Assembly: GCF_002831585.1 (NCBI RefSeq)
Contig: NZ_CP025113.1
Location: forward strand, 3,053,001 to 3,117,000
Reading direction: 5' to 3'
DNA length: 64,000 nucleotides
From: Bradyrhizobium sp. SK17
GTDB taxonomy: Bacteria > Pseudomonadota > Alphaproteobacteria > Rhizobiales > Xanthobacteraceae
A program made the translations under genes and the position numbers. The notes below the pieces were generated by a model. It did no database searches. It saw only the letters and a program-made list of their open reading frames with translations, and was not told where the DNA came from. Shown piece by piece: positions 8,649 through 15,608 of this stretch (position 1 is its first letter; every line of letters begins with the position of its first letter).

Positions 8649-8979
8649 GGCGATGTTGCTCGTCGCGTTGCTTGCGGCCGCCTATTGCGGCTTTGCCGCG
8701 TTGGCGCTCGCTCAGCCGCGGCATTGGGGGCGGGCGATCGGTCAGGGTGCGCCATCACGGCGGCAGGTCTGGCGGCTTCGCGTCGGCGGTTACGGGCTGC
8801 TGGCACTCGGCCTTGCTCTCGCGCTGCTGCGCGATGGCGCAGGTTTCGGCACTGTGCTGTGGGCGACCACGATCAGCGTTGCGGCGATCGCCGTTACGCT
8901 CACCCTGGCTTGGCGGCCGCGATGGGCCCGCGCGATCGCCGCGCCGTTTGGCCTGCCGGGCGCGGCCCCCCAGCGTTGA
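8641..8979 (+). CDS. DUF3325 family membrane protein
   Basis: A 112-residue protein with three hydrophobic segments (about 4-22, 47-66, 72-91). ALAQPRHWGRAIGQ and RVGGYGLLALGLALAL match the DUF3325 pattern. Its ATG lies inside the last codons of the PepSY gene (ATGCGTGA), which shows translational coupling. DUF3325 genes regularly close operons of TonB receptor, DUF3649 and PepSY protein, so a role in iron uptake is inferred from company. Confidence 0.75.
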   Translation: MREAMLLVALLAAAYCGFAALALAQPRHWGRAIGQGAPSRRQVWRLRVGGYGLLALGLALALLRDGAGFGTVLWATTISVAAIAVTLTLAWRPRWARAIAAPFGLPGAAPQR

Positions 8980-9071
8980 TTTGCCGATGACGCAAGCCTC
9001 TTCGTGAAGAGTATGGTCTCTGCCTGCGCAGGGACGACGGCGAGTAGCTGGCGCTATGGCCACACAGCTCC

Positions 9072-9116
9072 TTCGGTGTCATCACCCGCAAGGCTTTCGC
9101 GGGTGATGACACCGAA
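9072..9116. repeat. Perfect 18-bp inverted repeat (stem-loop)
   Basis: Arms TTCGGTGTCATCACCCGC and its exact complement flank a nine-base loop. It lies between the end of the iron operon (8979) and the HiPIP-like gene (9202). It could end transcription of the iron operon, although no T run follows. It resembles the other dispersed intergenic palindromes in having GTCAT and ATGAC near its ends. Confidence 0.7.
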
Positions 9117-9201
9117 CTTGGCGGCTACCGGACGGACTGCTTCGCATCGCTCGCAATGATCGGTAGGATGACAGCCGCTCGCAAATGGAGACACAACTCC
9201 A

Positions 9202-9459
9202 ATGGCCAAACAACAAGCCGGACGTTCGCGGCGCGCCTTCATCGGTGTCGCGATCGCAGGACTTCCCGCCGCACTTCTGCTGCGAACCGCGGCAGCTTCC
9301 GACAAGATGACAAAGCCGCAGGCCGAATATCAGGACGCGCCGAACGGCATCTACTCCTGCGGCCTGTGCACGCTGTTCGTCGCGCCCGATGGCTGCAAGG
9401 TGGTCGAGGGGACGATCAGCAAGGACGGCTGGTGGAAGGCCTTTGCCGCGGTCGATTGA
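9202..9459 (+). CDS. Tat-exported HiPIP-like protein lacking the fourth cluster cysteine
   Basis: An 85-residue protein. Residues 9-33 are a Tat signal (SRRAFIG then a hydrophobic run), as in high-potential iron-sulfur proteins. The mature part has Cys53-x2-Cys56, Cys65 and then GWW at 76-78. HiPIPs end in G-W/Y-C-x2-aromatic, and here Trp78 (TGG, 9433-9435) occupies the ligand position while the following KAF keeps the spacing to the aromatic residue. HiPIPs carry electrons in the periplasm with a [4Fe-4S] cluster on four Cys. With three Cys it may bind a different cluster, or none. Stands alone. Confidence 0.65.
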   Translation: MAKQQAGRSRRAFIGVAIAGLPAALLLRTAAASDKMTKPQAEYQDAPNGIYSCGLCTLFVAPDGCKVVEGTISKDGWWKAFAAVD

Positions 9460-9498
9460 CGCATAGCCCTTCTCCTCCAGGAGAGAATTGAGACGAGC

Positions 9499-10944
9499 CT
9501 ACAATTTCCGCGCATTCGAGAATGCGAACGACGACATCCGACGCGTGGTCTCGTCCAGGATCAAGGTGCGCGTGATCGGCGGCTCCGCGCGCTGGCTGCA
9601 ATTCTCGCGCTCGCAGAGTCGGCAGTTGACGCCGATCGGGGTGCCCTCGGTCTTTTCCAGGTCGATGCCGGTCGCATAGACGAGCTTTGCCGCATGACGG
9701 ATCTCGCAGCCGAGTCCGATCGCAAAGCGCGGCTGCGGCTGCGGGTAGGGCGCCACCGGCCGCCGCACGGTCTGCGCGATCGAGAAGTAGCGTGTGCCAT
9801 CGGACAGCTCGATCACCTGGCTAAGCAGGCGGTCGGGCATGTCGAAGGTCGAATGCACGTTCCAGAGCGGACAGGTGCCGCCGAACTTGGAGAACGGGAA
9901 GGTGCCCGAGGAGAACCGTTTCGACACGTTGCCGGCGGTGTCGACGCGCAGCAGGAAGAACGGCACGCCGCGCGCGTTCGGCCGTTGCAGCGTGGTGAGG
10001 CGGTGGCAGACCTGCTCGAAGCCGGCGTTGAAGCGCTGCGCCAGCACGTGGACGTCATAGCTGAGCGCTTCGGCCGCGGAATGAAATGTCGGATAGGGCA
10101 TCATCGCGGCGGCCGCGAAGTAGTTGGCGAGCGTGATGCGGTAGAGCCGGCGCGCGGTGTCGTCGAGCGCGCCGGCGCGGCTGACGATGACATCGATCGC
10201 GGCGCCGCATTCGACGAAGCCGATCTGTAGCGCGAGCTGGAAGTTGCGGCCGGAGCTGTCGACCAGTTCGGAGATCAGGAGCTGCCGGCGGTGCCGGTCG
10301 AAACGGCGCAGCGTCTCGCGCATCACGTCGACCGGCATCACGCGGCAGACGATCGAATGCTTTTCGCGCAAACGCGCGGCGAGCGCCGTGAACAGGCCCT
10401 CGGTCGGCACGTTGAGCTCGTCGCGCAGATTTTCCGCCGCGGTCTCGAGCTCCGGAAAATAGTTGCGGTTGGCCTCGATCAGGTCACGCACCCGCTCGAT
10501 CGGGTTGGCGTCGAATTGCGAGCCCTCGCGGCGGTCGGCCATCTGCGCCGCCACCAGCGTCTCGCCGCGGCGCGCCTCGGTGTATGCGGCATAGAGCCGT
10601 TGCAGCGCATGGGTCACGCCCGGGCAGAGCTCGGCGAGGTCGCGCAGCTCCTGCTTCGGCAGGTCGATCTGGCGGAACAGTGGATCGGAGAAGATCTCGT
10701 TAAGTTCCGCGAAAAAGCGGTCCTCGTCGGCAGTGGCGAGGTCGCGCAGGTCGAGGTCGTAGGTCTCGGCCAGCCGCAGCAGGATCTGCGCCGTCACCGG
10801 GCGCTGGTTGCGCTCGATCAGGTTGATGTAGGAGGGCGAGATGCCGAGCCCCTCGGCGATCTGGGTCTGCGACAGCCCCAATTGCTGGCGGATCCGCCGG
10901 AACCGCGGCCCGACGAACAGCTTCTTTCCGGACTCGCCGGGCAT
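9499..10944 (-). CDS. ScfR/RamB-type transcriptional regulator (XRE + DUF2083)
   Basis: A 481-residue protein. Residues 13-65 form a Cro/C1-type helix-turn-helix (LGLSQTQIAEGLGISPSYINLIERNQRP). A central ImmA/IrrE-like region follows, and the C-terminal DUF2083 domain ends with CRLCERENCSQRAEPP, a Cys cluster typical of short-chain fatty acyl-CoA regulators. Relatives (RamB, PccR, ScfR) sense acyl-CoA or control acetate/propionate metabolism. No metabolic target gene is adjacent. A palindrome lies just upstream of the start and may be its own operator. Confidence 0.85.
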   Translation of the reverse strand: MPGESGKKLFVGPRFRRIRQQLGLSQTQIAEGLGISPSYINLIERNQRPVTAQILLRLAETYDLDLRDLATADEDRFFAELNEIFSDPLFRQIDLPKQELRDLAELCPGVTHALQRLYAAYTEARRGETLVAAQMADRREGSQFDANPIERVRDLIEANRNYFPELETAAENLRDELNVPTEGLFTALAARLREKHSIVCRVMPVDVMRETLRRFDRHRRQLLISELVDSSGRNFQLALQIGFVECGAAIDVIVSRAGALDDTARRLYRITLANYFAAAAMMPYPTFHSAAEALSYDVHVLAQRFNAGFEQVCHRLTTLQRPNARGVPFFLLRVDTAGNVSKRFSSGTFPFSKFGGTCPLWNVHSTFDMPDRLLSQVIELSDGTRYFSIAQTVRRPVAPYPQPQPRFAIGLGCEIRHAAKLVYATGIDLEKTEGTPIGVNCRLCERENCSQRAEPPITRTLILDETTRRMSSFAFSNARKL

Positions 10945-10961
10945 GGCAGTCTTCCTAACCT

Positions 10962-10976
10962 ATTTTGTGACAAAAT
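10962..10976. promoter_or_regulatory. Palindrome ATTTTGTGACAAAAT upstream of the ScfR-type gene
   Basis: A 15-base perfect palindrome around a single central base, 18 bases upstream of the regulator's ATG at 10944, at the edge of an unusually AT-rich stretch (10960-11060). Its placement suits autoregulation by the helix-turn-helix protein. The assignment is inference from position and symmetry. Confidence 0.4.
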
Positions 10977-11185
10977 TTACAAATCGACATTTATTACAAG
11001 TTCAGATGTTACATGACATCACCAATAAGAAACAAGCTATCTATACGAACTTCGCCTTTTCGCGTTTATCTCCTGACACGCGCTTCGCGATGCTCTGTTA
11101 AGAATGTCGCTCCGGCGAACAGGCGGCGAGGATCAGGTTTCAGGCGGCCGAGCAGAGGCGGCCCGAATTTTAGAGGAGACTGACG

Positions 11186-11395
11186 ATGAGCAAGGGCAGC
11201 AATTTCTGGGTGATCGGCGGCGAGTTCGGCTCGATGAACTTCCACAAGCTCGTCGAAGGCTCGGCTCAGGTCCGCGGTCCGTTCAAGACCCGCAAGGAAG
11301 CCGAAGAGTGCTGGAAGGAAGTCTCCGAGGAGAGCCGCCACAAGGCCGGCGTGCGCTTCTCCATCGTTGAGGAGCCGTCGCGGGTTTCGGCGTAA
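11186..11395 (+). CDS. DUF4170 family small protein
   Basis: A 69-residue protein beginning MSKGSNFWVIGGEFGSMNF, with the DUF4170 pattern of a G-G-x-F turn, VRGPFKTRKEAEECW and KAGVRFSIVEE. The family is widespread in Alphaproteobacteria and has no known function. A GAGGAGACTGACG ribosome-binding stretch precedes the ATG. It lies alone between the ScfR-type gene and a hypothetical membrane protein. Confidence 0.85.
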   Translation: MSKGSNFWVIGGEFGSMNFHKLVEGSAQVRGPFKTRKEAEECWKEVSEESRHKAGVRFSIVEEPSRVSA

Positions 11396-11607
11396 CCGCC
11401 AAAATCATCAGAGCTAAGAAGACGTCCAAGGACGGCGGCCCCATCCGGTTCATCCGGGTGGGGTCGACCGTTTCCGGGACCCGGCCCGGGGCATTTGATC
11501 TGGGGATAAGTGGCGGCCTAAGTGCTTGGGAACCAACGCCCTTTGCGGGCGTCATGGTTGCTGATAGGTTAACGTCCCGGAAACCCGTCAGTGCGAGACC
11601 GCAAGGC

Positions 11608-12186
11608 ATGTCCGATCCGCAGAATACCGGCAGCGAGGCGCGCGATATGCGGCCGACGCTGCGTGAGGCGCTGCGGCGGGCCCGGATCGAGGCCGCCGAC
11701 CGCACCGGCGTGGTGGTCGAGTTGCGCGATGCCGAGGTGGCGCGGCTCGAGATCCTCAACGAGGCGCTCGATCCCCTGTTCGCGCAGGTGCCCGACAAGG
11801 TCGACCTGTTCGACCGCGGCATCAGCCAGGGCGAGACCCCGCGGCTGTGGATCGACGTCGTCGCCCATGTGCTGATGGGGCGCGACAAGCGCATCTACCG
11901 CTTCGTGCAGGACACCAGGTTCGGCCGTCTCGTGCTCGCCGAATCGCACGACGTGCCGGTCATCGTCGACGCCGTCACCGACTATGTCGCACGCCGCATG
12001 ATCGAGCGCGAGCACGCGATGGTGGCGACGCCGCTTCCGGTCGCCGAAGCGCCGGCGGCGCCGCCGCCCGCACCCGCGGTCGTGCCGAAGCGCCGCGGCG
12101 GGATCGGCATGTTCGTGTTCGGCTTCGTCGTCGGCGCGCTGGCGCTGTTCGGCCTCGCGCTGCTCACGAGTTGGCAGAATTTCTGA
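11608..12186 (+). CDS. Hypothetical protein with one C-terminal membrane helix
   Basis: A 192-residue protein. Residues 1-135 are soluble and helical (RPTLREALRRARIEAADRTG, then TPRLWIDVVAHVLMGRDKRI). An Ala/Pro-rich linker covers about 142-160, and a single membrane segment (GMFVFGFVVGALALFGLALL) closes the chain, so it is a tail-anchored inner-membrane protein. I do not recognise a named family. The ATG 11608 has AAGG upstream; the open frame before it is probably untranslated. Confidence 0.65.
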   Translation: MSDPQNTGSEARDMRPTLREALRRARIEAADRTGVVVELRDAEVARLEILNEALDPLFAQVPDKVDLFDRGISQGETPRLWIDVVAHVLMGRDKRIYRFVQDTRFGRLVLAESHDVPVIVDAVTDYVARRMIEREHAMVATPLPVAEAPAAPPPAPAVVPKRRGGIGMFVFGFVVGALALFGLALLTSWQNF

Positions 12187-12233
12187 AGCATGATCCGGAA
12201 AAGTGCGAAGCGGTTTTCCGAGAAGATCATGCT
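12187..12233. repeat. 47-bp dispersed palindromic repeat (GCATGATC family)
   Basis: AGCATGATC and GATCATGCT close a 47-base element directly after the stop of the preceding gene. A diverged copy in opposite orientation lies at 29918-29962. Elements of this kind are common in Bradyrhizobium intergenic DNA; that statement rests on general knowledge of those genomes. Confidence 0.7.
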
Positions 12234-12254
12234 CAGATACCGGCCGGGGGCATC

Positions 12255-13049
12255 GTGGTCATAACGCCCGCCTCGGCGTTCTTCGGCATCCTGGCGACGG
12301 CCGCGGTGGTCGGGAGTGCCGTGCTGTTCGGCAAATGGCAGGCGCTGCGGCGCGCCGAATACATCCGCACCTTCGCTCTCCCGCGCGGCCTGCTGGCCCG
12401 GCTCGAGAAGCGCCATCCCGGCTTCACCCGCAAGGACAGCGCGCTGGTCTCGCGCGGCCTGCGGCAGTTCTTCCTCGCCTATCTGATGAGCGGCAAGCGC
12501 TACGTTGCGATGCCGTCGCAGGCCGCCGACGACCTCTGGCACGAGTTCATTCTCTACACCCGCGAATACGATGCGTTCTGCCGCCGCGCCTTCGGCGGCT
12601 TCCTGCATCACACGCCCGCGGTCGTGCTGGTGAAGGAGCGACGGCAGAGCAATGAGGGCTTGCGGCGGGTCTGGTGGTACTGCTGCAAATACGAGAACAT
12701 CGATCCGGTCAGGCCGACGCGGCTGCCGCTGCTGTTCGCGCTCGACGCCAAGCTGAACATCGCGGGCGGCTTCATCTATCACACCGATTGCGAGGCGCTG
12801 CGCCGCAGCGGCATTGGCGGCAGCAGTCCGTATTGCGGCGGTGATTTCTCGGATTCATCGATCGACGGCTCGTCGGCGGGTTTTGGCGATGCCGGCAGCG
12901 ACGGTAGCCACGGCGGGGATGCCGGCGGCCATGGTGGCGACGGCGGTGGTCACGGTGGCGATGGTGGGGGCGGCGGTGATGGTGGAGGCGGTGGCGACGG
13001 CGGAGGCGGCTGCGGCGGTGGTTGTGGTGGCGGCGGCGGAGGCGATTAG
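12255..13049 (+). CDS. Membrane-anchored protein with glycine-rich C-terminal tail
   Basis: A 264-residue protein from the GTG at 12255. One N-terminal membrane helix (FFGILATAAVVGSAVLFG) precedes a soluble domain with DLWHEFILYTREYDAFCRRA and FGGFLHHTP, reminiscent of the glycine-rich-domain-protein family (GRDP-like, DLWH motif). The last 60 or so residues are almost only Gly, Asp and His, then Gly with paired Cys (GGGCGGGCGGG). The tail could bind metal or lie disordered. Its TAG overlaps the TAA of the convergent phosphoesterase gene. Confidence 0.7.
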   Translation: MVITPASAFFGILATAAVVGSAVLFGKWQALRRAEYIRTFALPRGLLARLEKRHPGFTRKDSALVSRGLRQFFLAYLMSGKRYVAMPSQAADDLWHEFILYTREYDAFCRRAFGGFLHHTPAVVLVKERRQSNEGLRRVWWYCCKYENIDPVRPTRLPLLFALDAKLNIAGGFIYHTDCEALRRSGIGGSSPYCGGDFSDSSIDGSSAGFGDAGSDGSHGGDAGGHGGDGGGHGGDGGGGGDGGGGGDGGGGCGGGCGGGGGGD

Positions 13050-13936
13050 GACAGCCGCACCTGCTTGAGCTCGCGAATGCCGTCGTGATCGCCGAGGCCG
13101 CGCACGGTCTGCTCGCAGCGCCAGGTATTGCCGTCCCGCTCGATCGAGAACAGATTGTAGGCCGCCGCCGGATAGTGCTTGCGCGCCAGCGCCGATGCCG
13201 ACGGCACGCCGATCGCGGGAATCTTCCGCTCCGGGCCGTCGAACCACATCGTCGAATGGATGTGGTCATGGCCATGCAGCACCAGCTCGACGCCGTGCCG
13301 CTTCAGCAGCGCCAGCAACTGGTGCGAATCGGTCAGCCGCTTGGCGCGGCCGTCGGAGTGCAGCGGGTGATGCACCAGCAGGACACGGAAAGCATCCTCC
13401 CGCGACAGCTGCGCGAGGATCGCATCCAGCGCATCGAGCTGGGCACGGCCGAGCCAGCCGGTGGCCATCAGCGGCGGCGTCGGCACCGCCGAGGAGACGC
13501 CGATCAGCGCCACCGGGCCACGCCGACGCACGAACGGAAAATGCGTGGCGCCGTCGGCGTCGCCGCGCAGATAGTCGCCGAACATGCCGACGAAGCGGTG
13601 CCGGGTCGCGCGCACATAGGCGTCGTGATTGCCGGGAACCACGGTCACATCGGCGGGCGCGCCGACGCCCTCCAGCCATTGCCGGGCCGGATTGAACTCG
13701 GCGTCGAGCGCCAGGTTGACGAGGTCGCCGGTGACGGCGATATGGTCCGGCTGCTGCGCCTGCATGTCCGATACCAGCGCGTCGAGCACGTCGCGGCGGT
13801 GATATTTGTGACGGTTGCGCGTCCAGTTCAGATAACCCAGCGCACGTTTGCCGGCGAGATCGCGCAGCCGCGCCGCCGGCAGCGGCGGCAGATGCGGATC
13901 CGACAGATGCGCGAGCCGGAATGCTGCCGCCATCAT
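13046..13936 (-). CDS. Metallophosphoesterase
   Basis: A 296-residue calcineurin-like phosphoesterase with every metal-binding block in order: SDPHL (D-x-H), GDLVN (GD), GNHD, VHHP and GHDHIHS. Such enzymes hydrolyse phosphodiesters or phosphomonoesters with two metal ions; the substrate is unknown. The start is one of two adjacent ATGs (13936 or 13933). The stop is interleaved with that of the facing glycine-rich gene (TTAG). Confidence 0.9.
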   Translation of the reverse strand: MMAAAFRLAHLSDPHLPPLPAARLRDLAGKRALGYLNWTRNRHKYHRRDVLDALVSDMQAQQPDHIAVTGDLVNLALDAEFNPARQWLEGVGAPADVTVVPGNHDAYVRATRHRFVGMFGDYLRGDADGATHFPFVRRRGPVALIGVSSAVPTPPLMATGWLGRAQLDALDAILAQLSREDAFRVLLVHHPLHSDGRAKRLTDSHQLLALLKRHGVELVLHGHDHIHSTMWFDGPERKIPAIGVPSASALARKHYPAAAYNLFSIERDGNTWRCEQTVRGLGDHDGIRELKQVRLS

Positions 13937-14080
13937 GCGATTCCCTTAAGGATTGTCCGTGAAAACTGGCCGGCAATCGGTCATGTCGTGCTATCCCGAA
14001 CGTCCTGCCCTGTATTGGCAAGAGCTGCGCGGGTGCGCAAGGATCAAAGCAAGGATCAAACACCGGATGGCGAGGACTCA

Positions 14081-14569
14081 GTGACGATCCTTGACGATCT
14101 ACGCAAGCGCTGCGAGCCGCAGATCAGGTGGGTGTTTCATTTCTACTGGCGGCTGGTCCGCAGCATGACGCTCGGGGTCCGCGCCGTCGTGCTCGACGCC
14201 GACAACAAGGTGTTCCTGGTCAAGCACAGCTACGTCCAGGGCTGGTATCTGCCCGGCGGCGGGGTCGAGGTTGGCGAAAGTTTCATCGAAGCGCTGCGGC
14301 GCGAGCTCGAGGAGGAGGGGCGGATCGAGCTCGTTGGCACGCCGGCGCTGCATGGCATCTTCTACAACAGCCACGTCTCGCCGCGCGATCATGTCGCTGT
14401 TTATGTCGTCAGGAACTACCGGCAGGACCGGTTGCCGGAGCCGAATCGCGAGATCGTGGCGTGCGGCTTCTTCGATCCGGCTGAGTTGCCCCATGACACC
14501 ACTCCCGGGACGCGGCTGCGGATATCGGAGGTGCTCGACGGCAAGCCGCCGACCGCCACATGGCGGTGA
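14081..14569 (+). CDS. Nudix hydrolase
   Basis: A 162-residue protein. The Nudix box is complete: GGVEVGESFIEALRRE followed by LEEEG (G-x5-E-x7-RE-U-x-EE-x-G). It begins with a short amphipathic stretch (RWVFHFYWRLVRSMTLGVRAVVLD). Nudix enzymes cleave nucleoside diphosphates linked to another group; the substrate is not predictable. The GTG at 14081 is chosen because GAGG lies six bases upstream. The GNAT gene follows 39 bases downstream. Confidence 0.85.
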   Translation: MTILDDLRKRCEPQIRWVFHFYWRLVRSMTLGVRAVVLDADNKVFLVKHSYVQGWYLPGGGVEVGESFIEALRRELEEEGRIELVGTPALHGIFYNSHVSPRDHVAVYVVRNYRQDRLPEPNREIVACGFFDPAELPHDTTPGTRLRISEVLDGKPPTATWR

Positions 14570-14608
14570 TGGACCGCGCCCGCGCCAGATGCTATCCCCC
14601 GCCCCACG

Positions 14609-15121
14609 ATGACCGAACTGACCCTGACCATCCTGCCCGAGACCCCGAGAGACGCCCAGGCGATCGAACGCCTGCACGAGCGTACCTTCGGGCCCGGCCG
14701 CTTCGCGCTCAGTGCCTACCGGCTGCGCGAGCATGTCGATCATCTGCTCGATGTCTCCTTCACGGCGCGGATCGGCACGCTGCTGGTCGGTTCGGTGCGG
14801 CAGCTGCCGGTGTGCATCGGCGAGACGCCGGCTTTGATGCTCGGGCCGTTGACCGTCGAGCCGCCGTTCCGCAGCCGCGGCGTCGGCCGTGCGCTGCTCG
14901 AGCGCGCGATCAATGATGCCCGCGCCAAGGGCCATCGGATCATCGTGCTGGTCGGCGACGAGCCGTACTATTCTCGCGTTGGCTTCAAGCCGGTCCCGAA
15001 GGGACGGATGACGATGCCCGGACCTGTCGACTACAGTCGCCTGCTTGTCATGGAACTGGTCGACGGCGCATCCGAGGGCGTGTCCGGGCCGATCCAGCCG
15101 GACTGGAGCAAGGCGATCTGA
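14609..15121 (+). CDS. GNAT family N-acetyltransferase
   Basis: A 170-residue protein with the GNAT core: LLVGSVRQLPVCIGETPALMLGPLTVEP (strands 3-4), then FRSRGVGRALLERAI, the acetyl-CoA pyrophosphate loop (R/Q-x2-G-x-G), and YYSRVGFKP in the final motif. It resembles COG3153-type acetyltransferases. The ATG lacks a good Shine-Dalgarno sequence and the gene is probably cotranscribed with the Nudix gene just before it. Acceptor unknown. Confidence 0.88.
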   Translation: MTELTLTILPETPRDAQAIERLHERTFGPGRFALSAYRLREHVDHLLDVSFTARIGTLLVGSVRQLPVCIGETPALMLGPLTVEPPFRSRGVGRALLERAINDARAKGHRIIVLVGDEPYYSRVGFKPVPKGRMTMPGPVDYSRLLVMELVDGASEGVSGPIQPDWSKAI

Positions 15122-15234
15122 CATTCCCGCGAGCGCTGCCGGAACGGTTGCGCGCTCTTGGAAACTGAAGCACAGTTGAGGCAAGCGCCGGGACAAGACC
15201 GGCGCATGTCATATCAACAGGGAGAGTGCGCGCC

Positions 15235-15552
15235 ATGATCAAGGTCAGTGTGATGTATCCGAACAACCCCGGCGCACGCTTTGATCACGACTATTATCGC
15301 GACAAGCACATGCCGCTGGTGAAGGCGCGGCTGGGCGACGCCTGCAAATACTACACCGTCGACAAGGGGCTCGCCGGCGGCGCCCCTGGAACGCCCGCCA
15401 CCTATGTCGGCATGTGCCACATCTTCTGCGACTCGGTCGAAGCCTTCGGGGCCGCCATGGGCAAGCACGCCCAGGAGATCATGGGCGACATCCCGAATTA
15501 CACCGATTTGCAACCGGTGATTCAGATCAGCGAAGTCGTCGTCGGGCATTGA
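15235..15552 (+). CDS. EthD family protein
   Basis: A 105-residue single-domain protein: IKVSVMYPNNPGARFDHDYYRDKHMPLV is the EthD dimeric alpha-beta barrel entry with the conserved DYYRDKHMPL motif, and IPNYTDLQPVIQISEVV closes it. Members often accompany oxidative degradation pathways, but no catabolic gene adjoins this copy. GGGAGAG lies upstream of the ATG. A strong terminator follows. Confidence 0.88.
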   Translation: MIKVSVMYPNNPGARFDHDYYRDKHMPLVKARLGDACKYYTVDKGLAGGAPGTPATYVGMCHIFCDSVEAFGAAMGKHAQEIMGDIPNYTDLQPVIQISEVVVGH

Positions 15553-15571
15553 AGCCGGACGTTGGATTGTG

Positions 15572-15599
15572 ATCCCTCTGCCGCATGCGGCAGAGGGAT
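15572..15599. terminator. Bidirectional terminator between EthD and ZnuD-like genes
   Basis: A 28-base perfect palindrome (ATCCCTCTGCCGCA on one arm, centre GCATGC) sits between two convergent genes, 20 bases after one stop and ten before the other. It has no long T tract, yet its position suits ending both transcripts. Confidence 0.7.
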
Positions 15600-15608
15600 A
15601 GGGTCGTC

